A stretch of DNA of 64,000 nucleotides from contig JAYEVF010000026.1 in assembly GCA_036346355.1 (NCBI GenBank), positions 1,116,001 through 1,180,000 on the forward strand. Direction: 5' to 3'. This document shows, in pieces, positions 1 to 10,886 of this stretch (the stretch's first letter is position 1; the number at the start of each line of letters is the position of its first letter). The notes beneath the pieces are model-generated. The model did not search any database. It was given only the letters and a program-made list of their open reading frames with translations, and was not told the DNA's origin. A program made the translations under genes and the position numbers. The DNA is from Rhipidocladum racemiflorum. Taxonomy: Eukaryota; Streptophyta; Magnoliopsida; Poales; Poaceae.

Positions 1-459
1 TCGTTGTGCCATCCTCGGTTCGACGACGGCAGCTTCACGTCGATGTAGCCCGCCTTGCGGCCGCCGCGCAGTTGAACGGCAACGCCGCCGAGGGGTGCGA
101 CCACGTCTAATGGCAGCCGCGCCAAGAAGAAGTGCCTCCAGAGCCCCCAGTGGGGTTCAATCCCTAGGAAGGCCTCGCACAGCGTGATGAAGATCGCGAT
201 GTGAAGGACGCCGTTCGGATTCAAGTGATGCACCTCCCCCCCCATAGAAGTGCAGCAGTCCGCGGACGAACGGGTGGAGGGGGAGCCCGAATCCGCGCTC
301 GTAGAAGGAGGCGAGCGCGACGATCTCTCCTTCGCCCGGCGCAGGGGCCGTAGCCCCCGTCGGCACCCTCCACTGCGACATGTCCCACGGGGGGAGGAAC
401 CCTTTCTTCTCTAAACCAAGGATGCGGTCGGGCACCGCCGAGCACGTCGGCCACGACAT
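1..459 (-). pseudogene. Antisense gene of Tat-type element (PF04195-like), frameshifted
   Basis: The minus strand from the ATG at 459 encodes a domain matching my recollection of the 'putative gypsy type transposon' family (PF04195). Recognisable pieces are the start MSWPTCSAVPDRI, the core YERGFGLPLHPFVRGLL and, after a frame change, LHIAIFITLCEAFLGIEP and GYIDVKLPSSNRGWHN. The frame breaks inside a run of Gs on the minus strand at about 237-244, so the copy is a pseudogene or carries a homopolymer error. It runs off the left edge. Its function is unknown. In Tat-lineage elements such genes sit antisense between pol and the 3' LTR, and the geometry here agrees with that. Confidence 0.7.
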
Positions 460-1349
460 CGCTGAGACCAACGAGGAAGCGAGGCGAGAGGTGAGGAAGC
501 AAGGCGTCGCCTTCGCCGGCTGTGAGCTTTCCTCTTTTCTGTTTTTTCTTTTTGCAGAAAGCAGGAACGGGCGCTCCCCTCCTCGCGCCTCCCTCACCCT
601 CTTTATAGACACCGGGCAGGAACAGGCGCCCCTTCGCGCGAACTGGCGCGTCTCCCGACCGTTCGACTGCCACTGCCGCCGGTAACGTACCGCAGTCATT
701 TAATCCCCATTGAGCATTAAATGTTCTGACAGGACAACTGCCTCGCACCGTGCGCCACGCAACCCTGTGGTCTCCGCCGGACGTGACGGGCCAAAGCGCC
801 CCGAAAAAGGTATGATCGGCCCATTGGGCCGCCTCGGTGGCGGGAACGCCTTCAGCTCGCACTCGGGCCCGGCACCGTCTTGAGGGTTCTGAAGGCCAAG
901 TCGATCGGCCCGACCCGTCAGCGCCAAGACGTAACTAGAGCGAGGGGCGGACCAAGGTGAGCCCCCAGTGGGCCTCCAGTTGGGTTGGCGGACGACCCAA
1001 TCACCCTGGCCCGCGTCCGAGACCATACCTCACACTCTCCCGCGGAACTCATCGATGAGTGGCGGCCAGCCGCGCTCTGGGTCGGCGGACGACCTAGCAG
1101 CCCGATACGGGATCGAGTAAGGAAAGGTTCTCATGGGACGCCCCACAGTGGGCCGGACACCCGCGCCGGGTTTTCTGTCCACTTGGAGATGATCCCCCCC
1201 CCCGAGGGAGATCACCAAGGTCCCACTCGGATTACCCATTAGTAGCTCGCACGAGCACGACGTTCACACCGACGTAGGTAAACGCGTGTTCGCTCACCCG
1301 CTCCAGTTCCCACGACCGTGGTCGACTAGAGCCCGTCCAGCCGTAACAT
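460..1349. other. Retrotransposon interior, upstream side of the antisense gene
   Basis: GC-rich sequence between the antisense gene start (459) and the repeat leader. It would hold the promoter of the antisense gene if that gene is expressed. I see no conserved domain on either strand. The open frames here overlap one another in several frames and look like a by-product of base composition. Confidence 0.4.
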
Positions 1350-1910
1350 AAACGAACGCTTTTTAAGTGCCAACCACCGGCAGGCTGCGTCGACCGGACC
1401 CCGCCGGCCTACCCGACAGCGGGCCGACTTCGACTGGGGTAAACCCCCGACTGGCTCTCCGACCCGCTCAGGGGCTCGGGGGCTACACCCATTGGGTGCA
1501 CTCGGGCGCACCCGGACTTTCCGGCCGAGCCAGCCACCGGCGGGCTGCGCCGACCGGGCCCCACCGACCTACCCGACGGCGGTCGACCGACTGGGTAAAC
1601 TCCCGACCGCTCGAGGCTACACCTGCCGGGTCTTCAGCGCCACCGGACTTTCCGGCCGAGCCCGACCACCGGCCAGGCTGCGACCGGCCGATAATGGCGG
1701 GCCGACTTCGACTAGGGTAAACGCCCGACCGGCTCTCCGACCCGCTCGGGTGCTCGGGGGCTACACCCACCGGGTGCGCTCGCGTGCACCCAGACTCCTC
1801 GGCCGAGGTAGCCGCCGGCAGGCTGCGCCGACCGGATATCGCCGATCGACCCCGACGCCACATCGACCTTGTCAGTTGACCAAACCCCCGACAGGCTCTC
1901 CGACCCGTTC
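1350..1910 (+). repeat. Degenerate GC-rich direct repeats before the 3' LTR
   Basis: Motifs such as CTCTCCGACCCGCTC, GGGGCTCGGGGGCTACACCC and GCGCACCCGGACTTTCCGG recur about every 120-180 bp (near 1455-1520, 1600-1660, 1732-1800 and 1895-1925). Each unit ends in a G-rich tract like the polypurine tract used at 1911-1927, so the leader looks like repeated duplication of the PPT region. Confidence 0.65.
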
Positions 1911-1927
1911 GGGGGCTCGGGGGCTAC
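1911..1927 (+). promoter_or_regulatory. Polypurine tract of Tat-type element
   Basis: A G-rich tract (GGGGGCTCGGGGGCTAC) lies directly upstream of the LTR start at 1928, where plus-strand DNA synthesis would be primed. Near-copies occur in the leader upstream. Confidence 0.6.
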
Positions 1928-2689
1928 TGACGAGTACACATACCATGGGTACCCCCATCAGCCCGGAACCACGAACGGGCTGACCTTTTTAGAAGCCCAA
2001 CTTTGGCGAAGGGCCCGTGGGCCATAAAGTGGGGTCCTGGCCCTGATTCGGACCAGCTACGGGAGTTCAGTAGGCTCCGACCCCTTAGGTCGGAGAGCAC
2101 GGCCGGTTGGCTCCGCCAGCAGTCGGGGGGTCAAGCCCCATGCTGATGTCTGGCCATCTGCCCTGTGCGCGCGACGTCCCATGACGTCCATACCAGGGTA
2201 GGCGGTCCCTTCCCGAGGATGTCAGAGGACTCGCCAAGAAGTCAAGACCCCGGTCCCGTCATCCTGACACACCACGGAGGGGAGCGACCCCTCCCGAGGC
2301 CACGCTGAGGTCAAATACAATTAATTACCGGGGCTGACGGTCGTACGAAGTAGTGCGTCACCCCGCCAGCCCGGCCGAGGACCCCCTGCCGCAAGACTAC
2401 CAACCCGGCATGGGGGTGAACGGAGCCCGGTCGGACGACAAGACAGAAGACCAGACTCCAAGGCGTATAGTACCCCTTCTTTTTTCTCTCCAAACTCCCA
2501 TGTAACCTTCCACCTCCGAGTCTATAAGGAGAGGCAGGGCGCCAGGGGCGGGAGAGAACGATCGATCAAAACCCTTCCTCATCTCACTACTACAGAATGA
2601 TACATCACTATCGCTTCATTTGTGTCGGTTCCAATCTTTTGACTAAAAAACCGATTGTGATACGTGTATCTCATTTGTAAATTTTGGAA

Positions 2690-3010
2690 ACATGTTATCA
2701 CAATCGGTTCTTAGAAGTAACCGATTGTGATAAGTGGTAATCGTTACAATCGGCTCTTCACAAAAACCAATTGTGATAAGGAAATTGGTCATCACAATCG
2801 ATTCTTAGAAAGAACCGATTGTGATAAGTTGTCATAATCACAATCGGTTCTTTCTAAGAACCGATTGTGATGACATTTCTTTTTCACAATCGGTTCTTTC
2901 CGAGAACCGATTGTGATAATATACTCATCACAATCACTTCTTTGTATGAACCGATTGTGATAATATACATATCACAATCACTTCTTTGTAAGAACCGATT
3001 GTGATGAGCC
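2690..3010. repeat. Left subterminal array of CACTA element 1
   Basis: About ten copies of a 15-17 bp motif (AACCGATTGTGATAA and its inverse) alternate in orientation, giving back-to-back hairpins. In the CACTA superfamily such subterminal repeats are where the transposase is known to bind. Confidence 0.8.
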
Positions 3011-3599
3011 TCGTTAGGTTTTATATCCTCTCGGGATGAACTCTCCTCTGTTGGTGTTCTAGAGCCAAAAAAAAACCCGTCGCCACCTCAAAAAACAGAA
3101 CATACTCTCATTGAGACTTAGGCTTGGGGGAGAAAATCTGAAATCCTTGAGGATGTGTGTTGAGAGGGTAAGTTAAAGCCCTAGCTTGAGGAGATTTTTC
3201 CCCTCTATTTGCCCTCATTTGAAGTTTTCTTCAAAAGGTGAGCATTCCTTCAAATCCCTTCGATTTTGCATTAAGAAATTCGATTTTGATTTGGTGAATA
3301 TGTTATATGTCATTAATTCTATTATGGTTGAAACAATATGGAGAGATGGTGGTTTGGGGCTAAAGTTGAAACCCTAGCTTGAGTATATTTCACCTCATTT
3401 GTGGTTAAATTTCTGATGTGCATTCCTGTAGTAGTGTGTCCAAATTAAATGTGTTTCTTTATTTGCCCATTATATCATGTACTAATTTTTTAGTCATTTT
3501 CAGATTCATAGTAATGGCAAATGGGCATAGCTACAAAGATGAGGAGGTGGTGTAGACTAAGTACAATGCGAACATGGAGTATCACTAGCTCTGTAAACT

Positions 3600-4995
3600 G
3601 TTGTCATGTATATTCCAGAAACACGTGCACAATATTTTGTCAAGTGTATCACCGTCTTTTAATTGGATGAACGGGTAGATGATGCATGTATCTTGTTATT
3701 AAGTATGTTTATGCTCTATATTCATGTAAACGAATGTGGTATGTGTATTGTAAAATGTTTGTATTCAATATATATTATAAACGATATTCATACCGTAAAA
3801 CAATCAAAAATAGTGAAATTGGGTCATCACAATCGGTTCTAGGGGGTCATCACAATCGGTTCTTTGCTAGAACCGATTGTGATGACCCAATTTCACTATT
3901 TTTTGATTGTTTTACGGTATGAATATCGTTTCTAGCTCTACAGATTGTGATGAGCCAATTTCACTATTTTTGATTGTTTTACGGTATGAATATCATTTCT
4001 AGCTCTATATTCCATAAATACGTGCACAATATTTTATCAAGTGTATCACCGTATTTTAATTGGATGAACGGGTAGATGATGCATGCATATTGACCGTTAA
4101 GTATGTTTGTGCTCTATATTCATGTAAACGAATGTGATATATGTATTGTAAAATGTTTGTGTTCAATATATATTATAAACGATATTCATACCGTAAAACA
4201 ATCAAAAATAGTGAAATTGGCTCATCACAATCGGTTCTAGCAAAGAACCGATTGTGATGAGGGGGTCAAGAACCGATTGTGATGACCCCTCATCACAATC
4301 GGTTCTTTGCGAGAACCGATTGTGATGACCCCCCTCATCATAATCGGTTCTAGCAAAGAACCGATTGTGATGACCCCCCCCTCATCACAATCGGTTCTTT
4401 GCTAGAACCGATTGTGATGACCTAATTTCACTATTTTTTTGATTGTTTTACGGTATGAATATCGTTTCTAGCTCTATATTTTGTGATTACCCAATTTCAC
4501 TATTTTTGATTGTTTTACGGTATGAATATCGTTTCTAGCTCTATATTCCATAAACACGTGCACAATATTTTGTCAAGTGTATCACCGTCTTTTAATTGGA
4601 TGAACGGGTAGATGATGCATGCATATTGACTGTTAAGTATGTTTATGCTCTATATTCATGTAAACGAATGTGATATGTGTATTGTAAAATGTTTGTGTTC
4701 AATATATATTATAAACGATATTCATACCTTAAAACAATCAAAAATAGTGAAATTGGCTCATCACAATCGGTTCTTTGCCTCATCACAATCGGTTCTAGCA
4801 AAGAACCGATTGTGATAAGCCCCTCATCACAATCGGTTCTTTGCTAGAACCGATTGTGATGACACCCTTATCACAATCGATTCTTTGCTAGAACCGATTG
4901 TGATAACCCCCCTCATCACAATCGGTTCTAGCAAAGAACCAATTGTGATAATCCCCTCATCACAATCGGTTCTAGCTAGAACCGATTGTGATCTG
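3600..4995. repeat. Internal tandem hairpin modules of CACTA element 1
   Basis: A module of roughly 450-550 bp is repeated about three times (about 3600-3960, 4005-4530, 4545-4995). Each has a shared AT-rich segment (ACACGTGCACAATATTTTGT, then TGAACGGGTAGATGATGCAT) followed by a hairpin. In the first two modules the arms are ATATTCATACCGTAAAACAA and its inverse, about 45 bp each, around copies of the AACCGATTGTGATGA motif. Confidence 0.75.
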
Positions 4996-5619
4996 CTCGG
5001 GATAATCCCGTCAAAGTGAAAATTGGGCGCCAAAGTGAAATTTAGGTGTCGAGCGGGTTCCAATTTCAAAATAATTTTGCTGGGAGAACCATTGGCATAT
5101 ATATTTATACACACCCTTGTGCTCACCACTCATCTCCTCCACTTGCTCGTCTCCCTCTCCTGCTCTCCTTCTCACTTGCTCTGTAGATAGATGCATAGAG
5201 AGATAGATAGAGGGAGAGAGAGAGAGTGAGAGAGATAGGAGCTAAGGTCAAATGCGACTGCACTAGGATGTGGATCTTGGTTTTGCATTTCTTGGTTTTG
5301 GAAGAAATCACCGCATGGAGCACTTCGGTAATGGTAATTAAGGAACCAAACTTCGATTTATTGTGATTCGTTCTTGTCCAAATTAAATGTATTTCTTTAT
5401 TTGCCCATTATATCATGTACTAATTTTTTAGTCATTTTCAGATTCATAGTAATGGCAAATGGTCATAGCTACAAAGATGAGGAGGTGGTGTAGACTAAGT
5501 ACAATACGAACATGGAGTATCGCTAGCTCTATAAACTGTTGTCATGTATATTCCATAAACACGTGCACAATATTTTGTCAAGTGTATCACCGTCTAGACG
5601 CGTTATATTTTGTTAAGGG

Positions 5620-5943
5620 GAGGGAGACGCATTATATTTTCAAATGCTATCATACCAACACTACGGTACTAAATTGGACACTTAGTTAAATTTTGTAGCA
5701 CCTAAGTCAGAGTAAATTCGAAGTATAAGAATACTAACATTAGTGTTTGGGTGCTTTGTGGGGTTAAGGGGAGGAAGACATGTTATATTTTCAAATGCTA
5801 TCATACCAACACTACGGTACTAAATTGGACACTTGGTTAAATTTTGGAGCACCCAAGTCAGAGTAAATTTGAAGTATAAGAATACTGACATTAGTGTTCG
5901 GGTACTTTGTGGGGTTAAGGGGAGGGAGACGCGTTATATTTTC
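5620..5943 (+). repeat. Tandem 151-bp units starting with a 5S-like 5' end
   Basis: Two units of about 151 bp start at 5642 and 5793 with AAATGCTATCATACCAACAC, matching the first about 30 nt of plant 5S rRNA. An AT-rich spacer follows that is shared between the units. A third start at 5944 leads into a full-length 5S-like sequence. Confidence 0.7.
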
Positions 5944-6063
5944 AAATGCTATCATAACAACACAACGGTACTAGATCATATAAGAACTCTGAAGTTAAGC
6001 GTGCTTGGGTGAGAGTAGTACTAAGATGGGTGACCTCTCGGGAAGTGCTCGCATTTGCATTAA
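5944..6063 (+). pseudogene. 5S rRNA-derived sequence inside CACTA element 1
   Basis: This 120-nt stretch aligns end to end with plant 5S rRNA as I know it: 5' part ATGCTATCATAAC, internal promoter part GAAGTTAAGCGTGCTTGGG, then GAGTAGTACTAAGATGGGTG, ACCTCTCGGGAAGTGCTC and a 3' TTTGCATT. The box A-like and intermediate element-like segments are close to intact. The 5' half is more diverged. It lies inside a DNA transposon, so I call it a 5S-derived pseudogene and not a working rRNA gene. Cassandra-type elements also carry 5S sequence, but the LTR ends that would support that reading are absent here. Confidence 0.75.
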
Positions 6064-6082
6064 AATTGGCGGCAAAACTCAT

Positions 6083-6165
6083 TAGTTAAGCGTGCTTAGG
6101 CGAGGGTAGTACTAACTAGGATGGGTGAGGGTGACCTCCTGGGGAAATCTCTTCGTTTTGTGTTA
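6083..6165 (+). pseudogene. Second, partial 5S rRNA-derived copy
   Basis: This copy begins inside the 5S internal promoter (AGTTAAGCGTGCTTAGGCGA). It continues through GTAGTACTAACTAGGATGGG and GTGACCTCCTGGGGAAAT with small insertions. It follows the fuller copy after about 20 nt. Confidence 0.65.
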
Positions 6166-6199
6166 AAACCGTCAGAACAATGTTTAATAGTGAAAATGT

Positions 6200-6400
6200 G
6201 TGATCACAATCGGTTCTTCGCAAGAACCGATTGTGATGAGGGGCTTATCACAATCGGTTCTTCGCAAGAACCGATTGTGATGATTGTTTATCACTATCGG
6301 GGAGAAAACCGACTGTGATAGCTATTCCTCATTACAATCGTTGGACTTTCTATCGCCACCAAAACCGATTGTGATGACGAAAAAGAACCGATTCTAATGT
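6200..6400. repeat. Right subterminal array of CACTA element 1
   Basis: Inverted copies of TCACAATCGGTTCTTCGCAA and AACCGATTGTGATGAGG mirror the left array and stop just before the right terminus at 6417. Confidence 0.75.
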
Positions 6401-6601
6401 GTATTCTTGTAGTAGTGTCTGTAACCCCCTAGCGATCTTTCGCCTCGAGAAACAATACACACCAACAACACGAACTGGAGTAGGGACTTTCAGCCCGAAC
6501 CAGTATAAACCCCTGGCTTCTTGAGTCGACCATTCGAGGAGAGGGAGCGCGCGACCCCCACTAACCAAAAATTCGTATTGCCGGTGCACGAAACACCGAC
6601 A

Positions 6602-6732
6602 GGCATGAAATATTCTGGAACTGTACCTAACGGTTTGCAGAAAGTGATTTTGATTCTACCTAAAATGTTTCTACCCAGAATCTGGAACCGTTTCTGTTTT
6701 TGCTAGAAGCTGAAACCGTACCAAACGGGGCC
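6602..6732 (-). mobile_element. Half of a Tourist-like MITE, cut by the Tat-type element
   Basis: Read on the minus strand this begins GGCCCCGTTTGGTACGG. It matches the complete element at 41967-42246 over about 130 bp, including AAACATTTTAGGTAGAATCA. TTA follows its outer end (6733-6735). The other half would lie beyond the retrotransposon, outside the window. Confidence 0.75.
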
Positions 6733-7032
6733 TTAGTGTACCGTAAAAGAGCTCAAATCTTAATGACGAAGACGAAGAAGAAGAGCAAAGGCGATACCAA
6801 AGAGCAATGAAGCAAGGGCTGGCCGTGGACGCCAAGACGAGCCACCTGCGTTGAGGCGATTTAACCGCCATCGGCCAAGCAAGATGAACACATCGACGAG
6901 AACCTAAGAAGGCGGCAACCGAGACGGAGGAGAAATTTTTACCGCCCCGGCTCCTCCGTAAAATTTTAATGGCAGATTGTAATTTAAGTCATATGTGCTC
7001 CTCATGCGATGGCAATTAACTAGAGATTAGGA
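6733..7032. other. Unassigned intergenic sequence
   Basis: Mixed sequence with no recognised gene or repeat. It includes a purine-rich stretch near 6765-6800. Confidence 0.4.
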
Positions 7033-7414
7033 CAAAGGTTTCAAATTTCGTTTTCCGTATATATCACAGAGGTAGCCGAAATTCGAAATTTCGGTTAGAT
7101 CTCAGAATTTCGGACAAAATTCGGACGAAATCCAAAAACCAAATTTCAAATCTGTTTTTTTTTTCAACCGGGATTTCCGAGATTTCGGCTAAAATCACCA
7201 AGATTTCGGCCAAAATCAATGAGATTTCGGCCACTGAGATTTCAAAAAAGAGTATTTGTGGTAGTTTTTAAGAAAAATTGCCACTGATAATATTATCTAT
7301 GTTGGTTTTAGCCAAAAACCGCCACTAATAATATTTTAATTTTTTTTATACGACCAACATTTAGGATCTTGGAGAGATCCAAAATCCAAAATTTCGCCAA
7401 GATTTTAAAACTTG
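7033..7414. mobile_element. hAT-like MITE
   Basis: A 10-bp direct repeat GATTAGGACA (7025-7034 and 7414-7423) flanks a 0.38-kb element with imperfect ends (CAAAGGTTTCAAAT against the inverse of ATTTTAAAACTTG). A duplication of about 8 bp and CA/TG ends fit the hAT superfamily. The interior is a run of TTTCGGCCAAAATC-type repeats. Confidence 0.6.
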
Positions 7415-7423
7415 ATTAGGACA

Positions 7424-8047
7424 TAGCCAGGAAGACTACAGCTAAACCTCACCAAAAACAAGATCAGACCTAGAAGCTTTTACTGTAGTATTTCCTTTTC
7501 AATTGTTTTTTCTTCTAAAACTAGACCCGTGGAAAAAAAAATCTAAAAACAGCATTCTTCTCTACCGTAGAAGATGCGGCAGACGACCACGGAAACAGAG
7601 TGGGGTCCACTGCAACAGGACTCCTTCTGGGATTGGGCCGTCCGGAATGAGCTCCACCCAAGCGTGGAATAGTGCCTCCTGCGCACGCAGCCGACCCCAC
7701 GTGCCTTCCACGCACAACCGTGCCACGCGCTCGCCCATCGCGCTTTCGTGCACACGCTAGGCCCCATGCGCCCCTCGATCCTCCTGTGCTCACGCCGGGC
7801 CCATGCACTCCCGTGTGCGCGCACCGCCCCGCCTCGCTTCTCGTGCCTTCGCTTCCCATGCGAGCGCGACACGCATGCTACCCCACTACATCGGTCTAGC
7901 TGCCCGCTGCCCTGTTGCCACGCGCTAGGTCATCGCTGCCATTTTTCTCCCACGCTTGACATGCACGGAAGGAGCTTCCGCGCTCTCCAACCACGGGAAC
8001 TCATGCCTCCCGCACCCACTGACAACCACTCCCTTCCACACTACCAC
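7424..8047. other. Sequence hosting CACTA element 2, partly GC-rich
   Basis: From about 7570 to 8000 the sequence is GC-rich and open in several frames on both strands. None of the translations shows a recognised domain. It could be a decayed promoter or first-exon region, but I cannot support a gene. Confidence 0.35.
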
Positions 8048-8069
8048 CACTACAGGAATCCATATTATT

Positions 8070-8350
8070 TTCGTCAGCCTAAAACCGACGAAAATAAGGG
8101 AAAAACCGACGAAAATAGCTATTTTCGTCGGTTTACCGACGAAAATAGCTATTTTCGTCGGTTTACCGACGAAAATAGACCGACGAAATTATGTTGACGA
8201 AAATACATGTATTTTAAATTCAACCAAAATATAATTATTTTCGTGGGCCGGAGCGGCTGACGAAAATAGTGGCTGTCGTCTCCGCACCCGCTGATGTGGA
8301 GCGCTATTTTCGTCGGCAATATTTTTTCTATTTTCGTCGGCCTAGGCCAA
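8070..8350. repeat. Left subterminal repeats of CACTA element 2
   Basis: At least eight copies of CCGACGAAAATA and its inverse TATTTTCGTCGG, several as perfect hairpins. They match the array at 19005-19210. Confidence 0.8.
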
Positions 8351-9464
8351 CGAAAATACTATTTTTAAATTTTTTAAAAAAATAAAAAGGGTCTACATCT
8401 GGAGCAGAACGCTAGCTAAAACAATGCGCGTTTTGCAGCACCACTAATACTTCAACCTGTAGGTAATCTCACATATTCAGTGATGCATCTCCAATTCAAA
8501 TCAAAACTTTAACATTTGAACAGTTTCACTAATATTAAGGATTTAACATCTCCAAGTGCACTAAAGGAACAAACAAAATCATAAAATGAATACGTTATAA
8601 GTGGATAGATAGCTTTTGTACAGTAGAATATTTTTTTTATCATCATCTACCATCTCTATAAGACAACTTTACGCTTCATCACATCATTATATTCCCACGG
8701 AATGAGAGATGAAAATATTGGTAAATACAAACATGCATAAACTAAATAACTTGAATCCACAACACTCATAGTTTTCTCGAATGTGAGTAAATGCGAGAGA
8801 TCCATTATTCCTTGGCATGTCATCAAACATAGCATTAGTTCATGCTGTTACCAAATCATCACGAAGAAGCATCAGATTGTACCTGGTAGAGCTGAACTGG
8901 CAATACTGAAAAACATCCATTCCATAACCATGATCGAAGAAACAACAGAATCATTGGGAAACCAAGAAATAGTAAGGCAATCCTATCCTGAAAATAAAAA
9001 GGGAAAAAATAATAAAGGATTATGAACATGACAAATTATTGCTAGCCATGATTATCCATATCCTCCACAGATCTAACATAAAAGCTGAAGTAACTTTCCG
9101 TACACGCTGATGATAAGCATGTGTCCAATTATAGATTGGTATACTCAGATGATCAAACATAGAACGATCCAAAAAAATATTGTTGCAAAATATTCTCATT
9201 AAATTCAGCTAGAAAACTTGACCATTCAATTTGCAAAGAAAAGATGTTAGTTTCATTACCATCATCACAACAACCTTTACTTGAAATAAGCATATGATGC
9301 AATCAGGTTTTCTCTACAATCATGGGAATGTTGACAGGATAAATCATAAAAAATATTGGATGTTGGTGCAATGCAACAAGTTGGTGCTAAAATCACTCCT
9401 TGTCAAGTTAGTAAATAGATCCGAAAAGATGAATGTTGTTAAGCAAAGTTTTCATTCTTTTTAC
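8351..9464. other. CACTA element 2 interior, AT-rich
   Basis: AT-rich and intron-like. It may be intron sequence of the captured bHLH gene downstream of the recognised exon. No further exon recognised. Confidence 0.35.
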
Positions 9465-9530
9465 CTTGCCAAATGGGGAAACTATCTTGTGAAGTGCAGT
9501 TATTCTATCCCCTAGCCTATCCTTCCTCAC
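9465..9530 (-). pseudogene. Captured bHLH transcription-factor exon
   Basis: The minus strand shows CTGCAG, then 66 nt, then GTAAAA, which is an acceptor and donor around exactly 22 codons. They translate as VRKDRLGDRITALHKIVSPF followed by GK. This is the helix 1/loop part of the DNA-binding domain of the bHLH68/bHLH110 group, where VRKEKLGDRITALQQLVSPF is typical and where I recall an exon of this size. I could not find the neighbouring exons. A single complete exon with its splice sites inside a CACTA element points to gene-fragment capture. Confidence 0.75.
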
Positions 9531-10886
9531 CTGCAGCATATTATCACAAAGAAAAGCCTCTTAACAATAACTTGGCATCCACATGTCCGACAAATTGGTC
9601 AACACAATAACAGACCGAACAAATAGTAAAGAAACAAACAGTTCAAACCAAAGACCATGCTATTAATTTGATTTGCGTAGAACAATCACAAGGTAAAAAA
9701 ACAATCTTGTGTTCTTTCCATACTTCCATTGCTCGCAAGCACTAGAGAAAGACAAAGAAGCAAAGCATGACAACAAAGAGTTCGACTCTATATCATAACT
9801 GGTGTTAAGGAAGATACTATTTTTGCACCTCAAACTAAGAAGGAGATCAGTGTATGCTAATTTTTAAAGCCTTATTCTTATCTTTCTATTTGGTAAAATG
9901 CAATTTTTGTTTTTCTGTCTTTTCATTGCTATTCTGCTTGATTATATGTAGAACATATTGGAAAGATATTTTGTTCGAAAAGGTTGTCAGATTTGGTATC
10001 TCAAAAAGTAAAAGGAACTGGTATGATATAACATGGTTAATATCATTGTGTATTGCTCGATGCGTAACCTGTAAGGGGGTATGTAGCAAGCAAGCAAAGA
10101 AATCAAGATCATAGATCATGCATTGGTATTAATTTACGCCTTATCAAAATGATTACTGCAGTGAAAAGTGAAAACTCAAGTTGCTTGGTTAATACCGATC
10201 AAGTGTTTCGCTATTTATGAAACAACTCACAAATTCATTTAGATTGTGAAGGCTTCATGGCCTTTTCTCCTAGATCAAATGTACCGCATCTAAGATCAGA
10301 ATCAAGTATTTGCCATTTCCATTTTTAGGCTAGCCACACAAACATTTTCCTTTAGATTTGCACTATCTTTTTTATTCTCGTCTACAAACCGCCGCAATTG
10401 TTATTATACGCAATGATCAAGCACATGCCAAGTAAGGGCAATTAACTTGTAGGAAGGAATGTGCGGCATTAGCTTGTAGGAAGGAAAAGACGGGCCAATA
10501 TGTCGCCTCGAAGTGAGTGCTTACCAGATCGGAGTGTCCTGGAAGCTCCTCGCCTGCTTTGTCGCCGTGACACCGTCAAGGGCACCTTCCTCGCTGCTCG
10601 CACGCATCAAGCCAAGGATCACAATAAAAGGTGGCGACATCGAAGGCGGGAGGAGCGCATCTGCGACCGGGCGTCGTCTGAGCTCACGGAGTCAAAGTCA
10701 GCCGCGATCGGCGAGGGGCGTTAGGATGAAGGTTCCTTAGCGGCGAGGCGGGCGGGAGCCGGGGCGAGGCGCACGCCGCAGTTGGCGAGGCGAAGCGGGA
10801 GCTGGGGCTGGCGCGACGGCCCGCCGGCTATCGAGGCGGCGCTGACCTGGCGCAAACACAGCGGCGGCGACTGGGTGCAAGGCCCA
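9531..10886. other. CACTA element 2 interior, intron-like then GC-rich
   Basis: AT-rich to about 10480, then GC-rich to the retrotransposon boundary. The GC-rich part continues after the insertion (18763-18940) and could be a captured first exon or promoter. No domain recognised. Confidence 0.35.

Larger units (their letters stand above)
2585..6417. mobile_element. CACTA (En/Spm-like) element 1, non-autonomous, 3.8 kb
   Basis: The ends are CACTACTACAGAATGATACA at 2585 and the inverse of CACTACTACAAGAATACACA finishing at 6417. The 3-bp duplication TCT flanks it (2582-2584 and 6418-6420). Subterminal arrays of AACCGATTGTGATGA and its inverse fill both ends and the middle. I see no transposase, so it depends on an autonomous partner. 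A short spliced-looking segment beginning ATGGCAAATGG occurs near 3514 and again near 5452, with an in-frame TAG in both. Confidence 0.92.
1..6601 (+). mobile_element. Tat-type Ty3/gypsy LTR retrotransposon, 3' part
   Basis: The window opens inside an LTR retrotransposon and leaves it at 6601. The visible order is an antisense gene (1-459), a GC-rich repeat leader (about 1350-1910), a purine/G-rich tract (1911-1927) and a plus-oriented 3' LTR (1928-6601) with a CACTA element nested in it. The gag-pol body and 5' LTR lie left of the window. An antisense gene between pol and the 3' LTR is a known feature of the plant Tat lineage, which is why I assign it there. The element interrupts a Tourist-like MITE whose remaining half is 6602-6732. 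Confidence 0.75.
1928..6601 (+). repeat. 3' LTR of Tat-type element, split by a CACTA insertion
   Basis: The LTR begins TGACGAGTAC just after the PPT and ends CACCGACA at 6601. Without the CACTA element and one 3-bp target copy it is about 838 bp. A TATA box (TATAAGG, about 2523) marks the U3/R boundary on the plus strand. The U5 part resumes at 6421. Confidence 0.75.

Noticed and set aside
2690..4995. CRISPR-like regular repeats
   Set aside because: The repeats are inverted and nested, spacing is irregular and they lie inside a CACTA element of a plant genome. They are subterminal transposon repeats.
5944..6063. A working 5S rRNA gene
   Set aside because: The 5' half is diverged and the copy lies inside a transposon. 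Called a derived pseudogene instead.
7503..8234. GC-rich open frames that could be a small protein
   Set aside because: Pro/His/Arg-rich translations in overlapping frames, one running across the CACTA terminus at 8048. Composition, not coding.
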